Translations under genes and position numbers: made by a program
Origin: Tritrichomonas musculus
Taxonomy: Eukaryota > Parabasalia > Tritrichomonadida > Tritrichomonadidae
Assembly: GCA_039105265.1 (NCBI GenBank)
Contig: JAPFFF010000018.1
Span: 248,001 to 312,000, forward strand
Direction of reading: 5' to 3'
DNA: 64,000 bases
The notes under the pieces: generated by a model
What the model was told of the DNA's origin: nothing
Seen by the model: the letters and a program-made list of their open reading frames with translations, nothing else
The model's database searches: none
Shown: positions 29,401 through 36,730 of the stretch, piece by piece
Numbering within the stretch: the stretch's first letter is position 1
Layout of the letters: each line of letters starts with the position of its first letter

Positions 29401-31894
29401 ATATGTTGGGTTTCCATTCGAGACCATATGCTAAGCAATATTCGTACACCGGATTGCTGAGTATATGTGGACAGTATGGTAGTGGTTCACGATTGGGTAT
29501 GAATCGCTTTCGAAATACCCCGTCACAGTTCTCAACATGGTTCTTGAAGCGATTCATATTGTGATGACCGTAATGCGCATACGAGCCACACTTTGGGCAG
29601 ATGTTGACGTTGGTCAGCTTCTCAGCACCCCTGATGTACATTATGTGGATGATTCGATTTTGGGTGTACAGCAATGCGGATTTCCTAAATGAGTTGTCCT
29701 TATTGTATTTCCATTGGTCCTGAAGGTTATAAACTTTGAGATCCTCCAAGTACTCATAGATGTCCACATTCAAATGATGCTTCTCGGCAGATGCCTTCAT
29801 GGATTCAATTGATGTACCCGGATAGTTGTTCAGGAGGTCGATTGCAGCTTGTGATGGCTTAGTAGAATACACTATATTGTGATCCTCGCATAGGAGCTTC
29901 TTAGCGGCCTGTGTACGGTGCTTAATACTGTAATCATATTTGGGGTTAACCAGATGGTCATCTAGACATGTAGCCAGAAATCGGTACCAACATAGATTAT
30001 CATCGGCGTTGTCCGTGATGATGAATTTGCTATTTTTGATCTCAGGAGGTAAATCCTTGATTGGACCACTAACCTTGACCATTCGAGAAACCGTGAATGA
30101 GACTGATCCTACGATAATCAACTTGGTTCCAGATGTTGAGGTCTCATATGAGTGCAGTACTGATTCAATATAGTACTTCACGATATCAAGCGATTGCTCA
30201 TCACGAACCACAATTGGGATAGCCGATTTATAGTTATTCCAATTGATTTCCCTAGCTGCATATTCACATGAATACCCAAACACATTCTCATCACTGGGGG
30301 ACTGAAATACACCTGAGAGTTGGAAATAGATTTTGAATGGTTTTACCTCACGCTTATAGACCTGTTGCAGGCCATCATATATGGTGTTCAATGAGGATAT
30401 TGAGTTGAAGTAGTATAAGTATATTGGCTCATAGGTATCAATATCCTCGCGTTCATTGCAATCACTATCAGCATATTTGGCATATTTTTGCCAAGCCTCT
30501 ACAGCCCTATCATAGCTATCAGGTACATTCACAATGAGGAAATCGGTGTGTTTCGATTTGAACTCATGACCGAACTCACTGAGGTAATCGAGTATTTCAT
30601 TATTTTCAGGGTCCTTGGGGAGATCATCAATATTAGCATTACCATCGATAATATGATTCAGTTTTGTAACCTTAGTCCTGTCTCGGAGTATATCTAGTAT
30701 TTCAGCTCTATCGAGATACTCGGGATAATACTTGTTGAAGTATGAATATGCTTTGCGTTCATCAACTAATTGCTGTTCGAACCTATTCTGGGTATTCATA
30801 TGCTGGAGTACATCAATGGGGTCCTCAATCTTGTAATCATCTCTATCGAAATGCTTGAAGTAATCCTTATCTAAGGCTGCACGGCGTTCAGTCTTAAGTC
30901 TCTCGAAGAATTTATCAAGATCTGATGCCTCGAGATACTGATAGCGATCAAAACAGGTGCGATATACAAATAAATTGTCATTTAGGAACTTTATGAAACT
31001 GTTCAGTCGTTCATTATATGATGTGTTGCGGGTTGGGATGTTACCATCGAACTTCTCATTGGCCTTATCTATATAATAATCAACAGTATCCATGGGTAGA
31101 ATACGTTTTGCAAAATTCTTATTCGAGATCTTGCGATGCTTTTCACGGTCCTGTTCCTTCTTCTTCTTCAATCGATCCCGTTTCAATTTCTCAGCGAGTT
31201 TCTGTTCCCGTTTCTGGAGACGCTCCTGTTCAAATCGCTTTTCACGTTCAAGTCTGACTTCCTCAAGTGCATGTAGATTCTGTTCAGTTGCATCCCTTAG
31301 TAGCTTATCCTCTTGTTCATCATGCAGTCTCTCGAAGAATGTATCAAAATCTGATTCCTTGAGTTTATAAGTGGTGTCGCAACCCGTGCGATATACAAAT
31401 AAATTATCATTTAGGAACTTTATGAGACTGCTCTGCTGTGCGGCCTGTGGTATGTCGGTTGGGATTTTGCCACCGAACTCAGTGTTGCCACCGAACTCAG
31501 TGTTGACGATCTTGATATAATCTTGTACAGTTTTCGCCGTTAAAACCCATTTATCAAAATGCGTCTTCTTAATCTTGCTATTCAGTAAACGTTCAGCACG
31601 TTCCAATTCCAATTTCTGGAGACGTCCCTGTTCAGCACGCGTAAGCCTCAGTCGTCTGACGAATGTATCAAAATCTGATTCCTCGAGCTTTTGAGCAGAG
31701 CTGGGGTCGAAACCAGTGTGATCTACAAATGAGTTCTCATTCAGGAACTTTATGAGACTGCTCAGTTGTCCAACATATTTATCGTCGGTTGGGATACCTC
31801 CATCGAACTCCTCATTGATGATATCGATATAGCTTTTGACGATGTCTGTGGGTAGAATATTTTTATCAAAATTACCACTAGTAATCTTACTCAT
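26462..31894 (-). CDS. Maverick protein-primed DNA polymerase B
   Basis: 1810 aa, open throughout. Family B signatures in order: Exo I TYDFETVE (about residue 835), Exo II FNSSRFDSNLF (about 940), Exo III YNDNDVE (about 1083), Pol A VDFNSLYPS (about 1330), Pol B KISMNGSYG (about 1533), Pol C GDTDSAYF (about 1633). Polintons replicate with this enzyme using a terminal protein as primer. Unusual parts: residues 1-340 hold three copies of an 80-residue module (each with IKFLN(D/E)N and F(F/V)xRL). Residues 620-760 resemble the OTU-like segment (DNLCWYRFLATCL) found before Polinton polymerases. A four-Cys zinc motif is near 775 (CPKCG). An HNH-like zinc motif (CHLCG...LDRI...GHELSNCKLACAECN) is inserted at about 1195-1240 between the exonuclease and polymerase parts. 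ATTTTTG boxes precede the ATG. Confidence 0.93.
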   Translation of the reverse strand: MSKITSGNFDKNILPTDIVKSYIDIINEEFDGGIPTDDKYVGQLSSLIKFLNENSFVDHTGFDPSSAQKLEESDFDTFVRRLRLTRAEQGRLQKLELERAERLLNSKIKKTHFDKWVLTAKTVQDYIKIVNTEFGGNTEFGGKIPTDIPQAAQQSSLIKFLNDNLFVYRTGCDTTYKLKESDFDTFFERLHDEQEDKLLRDATEQNLHALEEVRLEREKRFEQERLQKREQKLAEKLKRDRLKKKKEQDREKHRKISNKNFAKRILPMDTVDYYIDKANEKFDGNIPTRNTSYNERLNSFIKFLNDNLFVYRTCFDRYQYLEASDLDKFFERLKTERRAALDKDYFKHFDRDDYKIEDPIDVLQHMNTQNRFEQQLVDERKAYSYFNKYYPEYLDRAEILDILRDRTKVTKLNHIIDGNANIDDLPKDPENNEILDYLSEFGHEFKSKHTDFLIVNVPDSYDRAVEAWQKYAKYADSDCNEREDIDTYEPIYLYYFNSISSLNTIYDGLQQVYKREVKPFKIYFQLSGVFQSPSDENVFGYSCEYAAREINWNNYKSAIPIVVRDEQSLDIVKYYIESVLHSYETSTSGTKLIIVGSVSFTVSRMVKVSGPIKDLPPEIKNSKFIITDNADDNLCWYRFLATCLDDHLVNPKYDYSIKHRTQAAKKLLCEDHNIVYSTKPSQAAIDLLNNYPGTSIESMKASAEKHHLNVDIYEYLEDLKVYNLQDQWKYNKDNSFRKSALLYTQNRIIHIMYIRGAEKLTNVNICPKCGSYAHYGHHNMNRFKNHVENCDGVFRKRFIPNREPLPYCPHILSNPVYEYCLAYGLEWKPNIYYITYDFETVEQPVNTSIGSSTTINSRLIPLSVSSCVKSQSGCTTKHFSLRDLSEFIIKWIEWLFEQSKQVYHDKVQYMKSFINQPVDNLKTIDRNLNVITVFGFNSSRFDSNLFKEYLNYSSAKRTVFWSVEPNSIIGTASSLKQFILKSPKYDTKLRFIDAQSLVAGGTLRQFGVDFGGVENSSKGVFPYEAINTENYNEVLSQAAPFEYEAFYSYLNQKNPLTPDDYKLYLEDAKNYKTRWDYLLAYNDNDVEMMIKPIDNLIALNAQYNVDLISNLSLSKNASCIKYALAYKEFDPNAEYSIQNPINKFKPNLDWWRYKCENYYNQDVKYNQSHKDKPRNLDKCVCEEQFDKFMEMYNNPDTGKCHLCGEHFTWTNRPTLDRINYDIGHELSNCKLACAECNRLRSRDDPNITKLRIQLKKYCKMMHLPTLINDEQEYYSLRNNITGGLSNVMHRVNIKGHTKINRFRYNAVDHKVISYDTPHTMTHIVGVDFNSLYPSAFSSTKHDFNRYHGGVMYMPGSMIERFEVYKDGTKNMKTYNSCMRIINSQNLRKHPEFLFKAEVMLKCPISKINYFINFPPVFRNFDITNDEATIGPYMHNYMTHNKLPSVDKTERKLTMSVDTMGTYQTFSNYYLWFLLDHRLVIEDIKSLTTYEAHRGFNPFVSEFMKRRQDIISGVAKGNGLEQDLRVANEKFYKISMNGSYGYDGMNTEKFSKIKICSRDKTFQNIIYDNYVSGTKLSDDNYLLQMNPKSFKCTTCLQESFWTLDNAKFWYLTFIYEFMYKCLDVERFHFIEGDTDSAYFAVAGDDTKGSDQEFKYIIKNRAFYDKNIYKFMPNPNINTIADEKKILGLCIEKYGENMIALAPKCYTIFNSGAVTKTLKLKGVSLKKNHITSDDYKDIIDNGGVKVGKNINLQMVMRNKIQSKISEMTMSKITVNKNALTGTHTKMIVLENQSCAPFIHGLTSGDYIICNSN

Positions 31895-31996
31895 TTGCCC
31901 ATTGGTAAAAATACAAAAATAATCATCGCAACGCTGTTGATAACATACTATTTTTGAATTTTATTCGATTAAATAGCAAATCGGAATCATATATGT

Positions 31997-32089
31997 GTTA
32001 GCGCTAACTGGTATAGTTGTTGGGTCATGAAGCATGTCTCCGGGCTTCGGCTGCAGGCATGAGTTCGATCCACTGCCATACCGATTTTT
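31997..32089 (+). ncRNA. Candidate Pol III transcript, tRNA-like
   Basis: TGGTATAGTTG (32009-32019) fits the tRNA A-box consensus TRGYNNANNNG. GTTCGATCC (32063-32071) fits the B-box GWTCRANNC. A TTTTT terminator follows (32085-32089). GGTAT (32010-32014) can pair with ATACC (32078-32082). A 7-bp stem CATGTCT/AGGCATG (32033-32039 with 32055-32061) closes on a GC-UUCG-GC tip. Upstream is the palindrome GTTAGCGCTAAC (31997-32008). The canonical D, anticodon and T stems do not form, so this is not a normal tRNA; it is a tRNA-like or decayed-tRNA small RNA, or coincidence. Confidence 0.35.
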
Positions 32090-32214
32090 CGTATTATTTC
32101 CGGTCCATATTTGTGGTAGAGCCCTAGCGAACTAAACACCTTGGGTAAGCTATTACTTGTGGATTATGGGGTAATACGGGCATTTGCCGGCATTTGCAAC
32201 CCAAACCAGCTCTT

Positions 32215-32302
32215 GTAACTGGATGCAACTGTTTCTCTTTATGGGGTGGTATCATCCCGGGCACTTATCATCTCATATCGAATGCACTACGCATCCAGTT
32301 AC
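32215..32302. ncRNA. Candidate stem-loop RNA
   Basis: A perfect 12-bp inverted pair, GTAACTGGATGC (32215-32226) and its complement (32291-32302), encloses 64 nt and is followed by TTTTT at 32311-32315. The region is GC-rich relative to its surroundings and has no open frame. It could be a structured RNA or a DNA-level signal. Confidence 0.3.
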
Positions 32303-32338
32303 GAGGTTGGTTTTTGCAAAAATATTTTTGAAATTCGG

Positions 32339-32857
32339 TTAGAAATCGGTTGTATCAATCTCATCTGGGTCTGGAGTTGTTTCCTTTGGAGGGCCGTTTA
32401 TAGGCATATGTGTGTTGATTAGTTTTTGGGTCATATACATGGAGATACTCAACTTTAGGTTATCGCGTATGAGTCTACGCAATAGGGATACGCGTTTATG
32501 AGGTTCTGCGTTGGAGACCGCATCGATTACTGCCTGTGATGTGACATATTGGATCAATCGGTCGTGATCCCCAATATCCAAAAACTTACTTTGATTGAAT
32601 ATATGGGTGCGATTTAAACGAGGTCGAGGATGTTCAATAGATGGAGTCTCAGGAGGTGAGTCATTTGCATCCTGAGTGGTGTCGATATGTGCTTCATCCT
32701 TTGGGGTATCAGCAGATGGTTTACGTTTATGGTTCATACGCTTAATCAAATGCTTGACATCTCGGCGTAAATCGGTGATGCCATCTACGATTTTTGAGAG
32801 TATCTCAGCATCAGTAGCCATATCTGTATCCATATCTGTCGCTATATTAGTATCCAT
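32339..32857 (-). CDS. Maverick gene of unknown function (172 aa)
   Basis: 172 aa, unrecognised. It starts with a DMDTDMATD-type acidic repeat, then a helical region (ILSKIVDGITDLRRDVKHLIKRM) with heptad character. A disordered Pro/Thr/Asp-rich linker follows, then a helical C-terminal domain (residues 95-150) rich in Arg/Leu. TTTATTTTTG ends 5 nt before the ATG (CATAAATG), matching the element's start motif. It lies between the structured gap and the KilA-N gene on the same strand. Confidence 0.55.
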   Translation of the reverse strand: MDTNIATDMDTDMATDAEILSKIVDGITDLRRDVKHLIKRMNHKRKPSADTPKDEAHIDTTQDANDSPPETPSIEHPRPRLNRTHIFNQSKFLDIGDHDRLIQYVTSQAVIDAVSNAEPHKRVSLLRRLIRDNLKLSISMYMTQKLINTHMPINGPPKETTPDPDEIDTTDF

Positions 32858-32897
32858 TTATGCAAAAATAAAATATTATTTTTGAGCTTTGACTCAA

Positions 32898-33665
32898 TTA
32901 TGATCGCATTGTGGTTGTGAAATATTTGTCCACAGCTGTGTGAAAATCATTAAGGCATGATCTTTTGATGGTAATCCTAGTACCACCTACAGTGACATCA
33001 TCCCCTTTGAACATAGCTTTGGCCATTCGTTTGATATCTTCATTCGGGGTCATTGCGATGGGTAGGTCATCGATAAATATCCAGCGCTTCTTCTGATCTT
33101 GATATATCCTACTGACCTGCCTCCATGAATGCTTATTGCGACGAACGAGATGTAGTACCACAGAATCCTTATCTTTGGGAAGTTCCTCAAGCCATATCAT
33201 ATATCGGTAGCTATTTTTGTGATCCTTGGGGACAGCCCTTGTAGTGAGGTCATTGATTTTGTTGCCCATCTGCTCGCGTTGCTGAGAAGCTAGTGAATCC
33301 AATAATTGCATGACATCCCATGCATATGATGGTGATGCCCACATTGCAATATGATTGACCAGCAATCGGTGAACATACATACCCTTCAAATCATTAGGTA
33401 AATTGGGTCTATCTTCATACAATTTCTGGTCTGGTAGAATTCTATCAGACCCATTTTCGAGCAATTCCTGTGTTGATTTGTTATCAAACCAATGGCGAAT
33501 CTGTTTCTTGGAATTACATGCAACGAGAATGCTTTGAGCTTGGTACATATCATCCTTAATGGAATGTATCAAACGGAGCTTCTCATTATACTGGATGAAT
33601 TCATACTCATCATCGATTGGTTCGACAACAGCTGACATTGATGTGTTTGTCCCAGTTGATTCCAT
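32898..33665 (-). CDS. KilA-N domain protein of the Maverick
   Basis: 255 aa. Residues 40-130 carry the KilA-N pattern: NSKKQIRHWFDNKSTQELLEN, then MYVHRLLVNHIAMWASPSYAWDVMQLLDSL, matching the VHPDLA-type and W(A/I)SPEFA-type signatures. KilA-N is a DNA-binding domain of large DNA viruses, phages and eukaryotic transposable elements. The C-terminal half is basic and unrecognised (KHSWRQVSRIYQDQKKRW). Residues near GSDRILPDQ (about 72-80) are encoded by copy 3 of the palindrome repeat, so the repeat lies in the frame, just after the helix-turn segment. A TTTTTTATC box lies 10-15 nt before the ATG. It is probably a regulator or replication-associated DNA-binding protein. Confidence 0.7.
   Translation of the reverse strand: MESTGTNTSMSAVVEPIDDEYEFIQYNEKLRLIHSIKDDMYQAQSILVACNSKKQIRHWFDNKSTQELLENGSDRILPDQKLYEDRPNLPNDLKGMYVHRLLVNHIAMWASPSYAWDVMQLLDSLASQQREQMGNKINDLTTRAVPKDHKNSYRYMIWLEELPKDKDSVVLHLVRRNKHSWRQVSRIYQDQKKRWIFIDDLPIAMTPNEDIKRMAKAMFKGDDVTVGGTRITIKRSCLNDFHTAVDKYFTTTMRS
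33428..33451. repeat. Palindrome repeat core, copy 3, inside a gene
   Basis: 24-bp palindrome with one mismatch around GGTAGAATTCTATC, the same core as at 17692-17719 and 26431-26455. It lies within the KilA-N coding frame without interrupting it. No flanking GATAACCAC arms are seen here. Confidence 0.75.
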
Positions 33666-33765
33666 TTGGAATTCGATAAAAAATTGAGTTGCATTGCGAA
33701 CTAGCTAGTTATTACATCATATGAAGTTGAGTCCAAAAATATAAAATACGAATGTGATTGAGAAC

Positions 33766-34068
33766 TCACGCATATTCATATGAGAATCTGAGTATTTTCA
33801 ATAGCATCTTGATACGTCCCAAATCGAGTTCCTTGCGATCATAGCTATCACCATCTATGATTTTGGTTCGAAGGGATTCCAAATCAGTTTCAAAATTTGA
33901 TATTGTATCGATGAGATCGTCCATGAAATCATCGTCGTTGTGGTAGTCGAATGCGAGGGATTTCCATTGGGGGTATTTCTTGAGGATGACTCGTTCGAGG
34001 TAATCGAGTTTGACACCATTAGCTTCGACATTGGAGAGTTGTGGCATGGCAGCAGTTGTTGAATTCAT
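33766..34068 (-). CDS. Small Maverick protein next to right end
   Basis: 100 aa from the ATG at 34068 (MNSTTAAMPQL). A longer frame reaches 34200, but the box TTTTTTATC about 13 nt before 34068 matches those of the genes at 12158 and 33665. The extra N-terminus also looks like read-through of non-coding DNA (MNHLWDNLWDHIWNK). The protein is acidic and helical (DYHNDDDFMDDLIDTISNFETDLESL), possibly a small regulatory or capsid-associated protein. No family was recognised. Confidence 0.5.
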   Translation of the reverse strand: MNSTTAAMPQLSNVEANGVKLDYLERVILKKYPQWKSLAFDYHNDDDFMDDLIDTISNFETDLESLRTKIIDGDSYDRKELDLGRIKMLLKILRFSYEYA

Positions 34069-34211
34069 TTCTAACTGGATAAAAAATTGAATTGGTTCGA
34101 GAATCGTGTTATTTTTGGAATTCATATGGGTTGTTCCATCGGTCTGTTCCATTAGCTTGTTCCATATGTGGTCCCATAGGTTGTCCCATAAGTGGTTCAT
34201 AGGTGGGTCAT

Positions 34212-34473
34212 ATGTGGCCTATTTTTGGAATTTGTATGGGTCCAAATATGGGCGTTTTATGGGCGTTTTGGGGTGGTATGCAATATAGGTCAAAAATAGG
34301 GAATTCTATGTGACCCCCGAATATGGGTCCAAATATGGGGTCAAATGCAGGCTCAAAATATGGGGTTGTGGGTGTATGCTATTTTTGATATTTAAAGAGG
34401 GCCAAAAGTGGGTCATTTATGGCGTTTTTGGGTGGATTCTATCTGGTCCCGATTCGGAACACTCATCACTACT
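34212..34473 (-). repeat. Right terminal inverted repeat of the Maverick
   Basis: 262 bp, the inverted partner of 11814-12075, about 97% identical by eye. The target duplication CAGTTG follows directly (34474-34479). Confidence 0.93.
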
Positions 34474-34479
34474 CAGTTG

Positions 34480-36415
34480 GTGGAAATCTGTAAAAACATA
34501 TGGTATTTCAAAACAAATGAGATCTTCTAATAAAAAATGGGATGATTTATTAATTAAAATTAGTAATAAAGATGTCAATGATTTGAAATGGGAAGAAATC
34601 GATGATATTACGGTAACAAATGATTTTGCCACAGCAGAGAGATTTTATATTGATGATGTAGATTTGACAAAGAAAATTCCATTGGATCGTCAATGGATTT
34701 GCTCGACAAATCATTTGGTAAATGAAGTAAATAATTACTTCCATCAGAAGCGGAATGAATTATTACCTGAAAATCACAAATTTGGAATAGTACATGCTAT
34801 AACAAATGTTGAAAAAGAACTACCAGCTTCATCTATTTGCAAAAATTTGACATATTTACAAAGGCTCGATTTTGCGAGAAATTGGATTTTTCCTGATTTA
34901 CCTGATCCATCAATTGAAGTTCAATATGGAGAACCTATGACATTGATGCGAAATACTAATACTTATGAAGGTATCGTTAAAAATAAAAGATGTTGGATCA
35001 TATCTAAATTTGGTCAATGTGTCGTTGTTGAATTTGAAGGAGGTTTACAAAAAACAATTCCTAAAATCAATTTTGAAACTTCAACAAATGGTATAAAATT
35101 TACTAGGACTCAACTTCCATTCAAACATTTTTACGCTGGGACTGTCCATAAGTCCCAGGGTATGACTCTAAGTAAAGTGGTAATCGACTTGAGATCAGGT
35201 TTTTGGGAACATGGAATGTTGTATGTTAGTCTTTCTCGAGTTCGCGATCCTAAAAATATTTGTATTCTCTTGCCAAAAGTAAACTCTGAAAATGATGATG
35301 ATTCCAATCATTTCGTTCAACCTGTTGCTGATATAGAAATTGTTAATTTGGTGAAAGAAATTGAAAATGACGTTCGAGTAAAATCATCAAATACAGATAA
35401 TCAAGATCAACCTGATTTAAATAATGATTCGCAAAAACAAAACCAATCCAATCAAGAAAATGCAAATGAAACAAATTTTCAAAAAACATTGCAATCCACA
35501 GATGAATTCCTTATTGATTTTGAAAATGAAATAGATGATCTTCTACCAAATTTCATTGAAACAAGGAAATATCAAAAAGAAAAAGATATGAGCTTTTCAC
35601 TGAAAAGAAATGACTTAGTGGGTTTAAATAATTATAAAAATACATGCTACATTAATTCATTTCTACAAATAATTTACCATATTAGTTTAGTTAAAAAATA
35701 ATTGATTAAAAATGCAGAAGGAAATAATAAATATGAAAATGAGATAAAGATCCTTTTTCATCAAATGGATATTTTATCGTTAGAAGAGGCAAACAAAGTG
35801 GCTGAACCAATTTCTTTTATAAATCTTTTAAACATTGATGCTTCAATTTCAGAGGATGTTAGTGAATTTGCATGTGATTTATTGAATCGCCTTTCAAAAA
35901 GTATTCAATGTTTTTTTACAATAACAACTCAAGAAGAAGTAAAAAGAAGCAATGAAGGCATAATTGATATAACAACAAGTGATTATATTAATGATTTTTT
36001 CATATATGTAAATTCATTAAATCATAAATTTTTGAGAGATGAAATAAAATCGCAATTTGAAGAAGTTCAAATAAAAATTAACAATGAGGTCATTATCAAG
36101 AAAAGAAGGGTTCATAAAAATCCACTAATTTTATTGGTGTCCATAAATAGAACTTTCTTTGATAATGGAATTCAAAAAAAGAGTAATGTACCTTTCAAAT
36201 TGTTTGCTTCTATTGTTCATCATGGAAAAAGTATTAAAAATGGTCATTATACATCCATGATTGATTGTGGCAAGTATTGGTGTGAATTTAATGACACACA
36301 TGTTTTCGAAGTTAAAGAATACCGTGCGATCAAATTAACTAAAGGAAAGGATAATTCATCTGGGATACTTGCAGTTTATATATTACTTAGTGAATATGAT
36401 AAAACTGTTTTTTGA
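34480..36415 (+). pseudogene. Helicase C-terminal half fused to ubiquitin-peptidase (USP) domain
   Basis: Continuation of the helicase gene begun at 11476. The first 270 residues carry PIF1 motifs near the C-terminus: QYGEPMTLMRN, then FYAGTVHKSQGMTLSKVVID (motif V) and LYVSLSRVRDPKNICIL (motif VI). After a Glu/Asn/Gln-rich linker (about 35290-35570) comes a C19-type USP domain: Cys box DLVGLNNYKNTCYINSFLQ near 35615-35675, an internal EFACDLLNRL segment, and the His box KNGHYTSMIDCGKYWCEFND near 36238-36295. One in-frame stop (35699-35701) separates the two ends of the USP domain. It may be a decayed host gene or a Helitron-like fragment. The fusion of helicase and USP is unusual. An alternative is that the stop is the true end of a shorter gene and the downstream frame is residual. 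Confidence 0.7.
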
Positions 36416-36631
36416 ATTGGTAGAGGATTATTTATTTATTTATTTTTTAATAATTTAATGATTTTGCTATAATTATACTCTTGAATTTCTATGAATATTT
36501 TTTTCAAGTATATTTCCTAATTGAATATATAATTCAAAATTTTAAATGAAATATGGCTGTCTTGTTTCATCTTAAAGAGCATTTGATGATATTTCAATTT
36601 TAAATATTTGATTAAATCAACTATTCTTGTA
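36416..36631. other. AT-rich spacer
   Basis: Non-coding DNA after the helicase/USP gene; nothing recognised. Confidence 0.5.
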
Positions 36632-36728
36632 CAGGCTGCGCATTTCAAATTGGCCCTTTTTAGCACTTTTGAAGGTCAATTTATAGTCAAATATCGGTTA
36701 AAAGGGCCGATTTGAAATGCGCCGCCTG
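36632..36728. mobile_element. 97-bp MITE
   Basis: Inverted repeats of about 31 bp (CAGGCTGCGCATTTCAAAT at the left, the complement of CAGGCGGCGCATTTCAAAT at the right, then GGCCCTTTT) enclose about 35 bp. TA flanks both sides (36630-36631 and 36729-36730). Tc1/mariner-type non-autonomous element. The GC-rich ends contrast with the surroundings. Confidence 0.75.
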
Positions 36729-36730
36729 TA

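Larger units (their letters stand above)
31895..32338. other. Structured gap upstream of the polymerase gene
   Basis: 444 bp without a protein gene, more GC-rich than other gaps of the element. It holds a tRNA-like Pol III signal set (31997-32089), a near-perfect repeat pair GGCATTTGCC/GGCATTTGCA near 32180-32200, and a 12-bp inverted pair (32215-32226 with 32291-32302) followed by a T-run. The sequence upstream of the polymerase ATG (GATTATTTTTGTATTTTTACC) lies at its left edge on the minus strand. Confidence 0.55.
11814..34473. mobile_element. Maverick/Polinton element, nearly complete fossil
   Basis: 22,660 bp. The ends begin AGTAGTGATGAG and finish with its complement, the AG...CT ends usual for this class. 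Inverted repeats of 262 bp differ at only a handful of positions, so insertion is recent. The 6-bp target duplication CAGTTG (11808-11813 and 34474-34479) fits Polintons. Parts seen: packaging ATPase, capsid-type protein, putative minor capsid protein, integrase, fibre-like protein, protein-primed DNA polymerase B, KilA-N protein and several unknown genes. No maturation protease was recognised. About three or four breaks are apparent across all genes; most genes look open. Interior GC content is clearly higher than that of the surrounding DNA. It sits inside a helicase gene. Confidence 0.95.

Noticed and set aside
26504-31370. Several plus-strand frames of 60-150 aa opposite the polymerase gene
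   Set aside because: They are antisense shadows of the polymerase frame and lack start motifs and protein-like composition.
31997-32089. Canonical tRNA gene
   Set aside because: A- and B-box patterns fit, but the D, anticodon and T stems do not pair, so it is reported only as tRNA-like.
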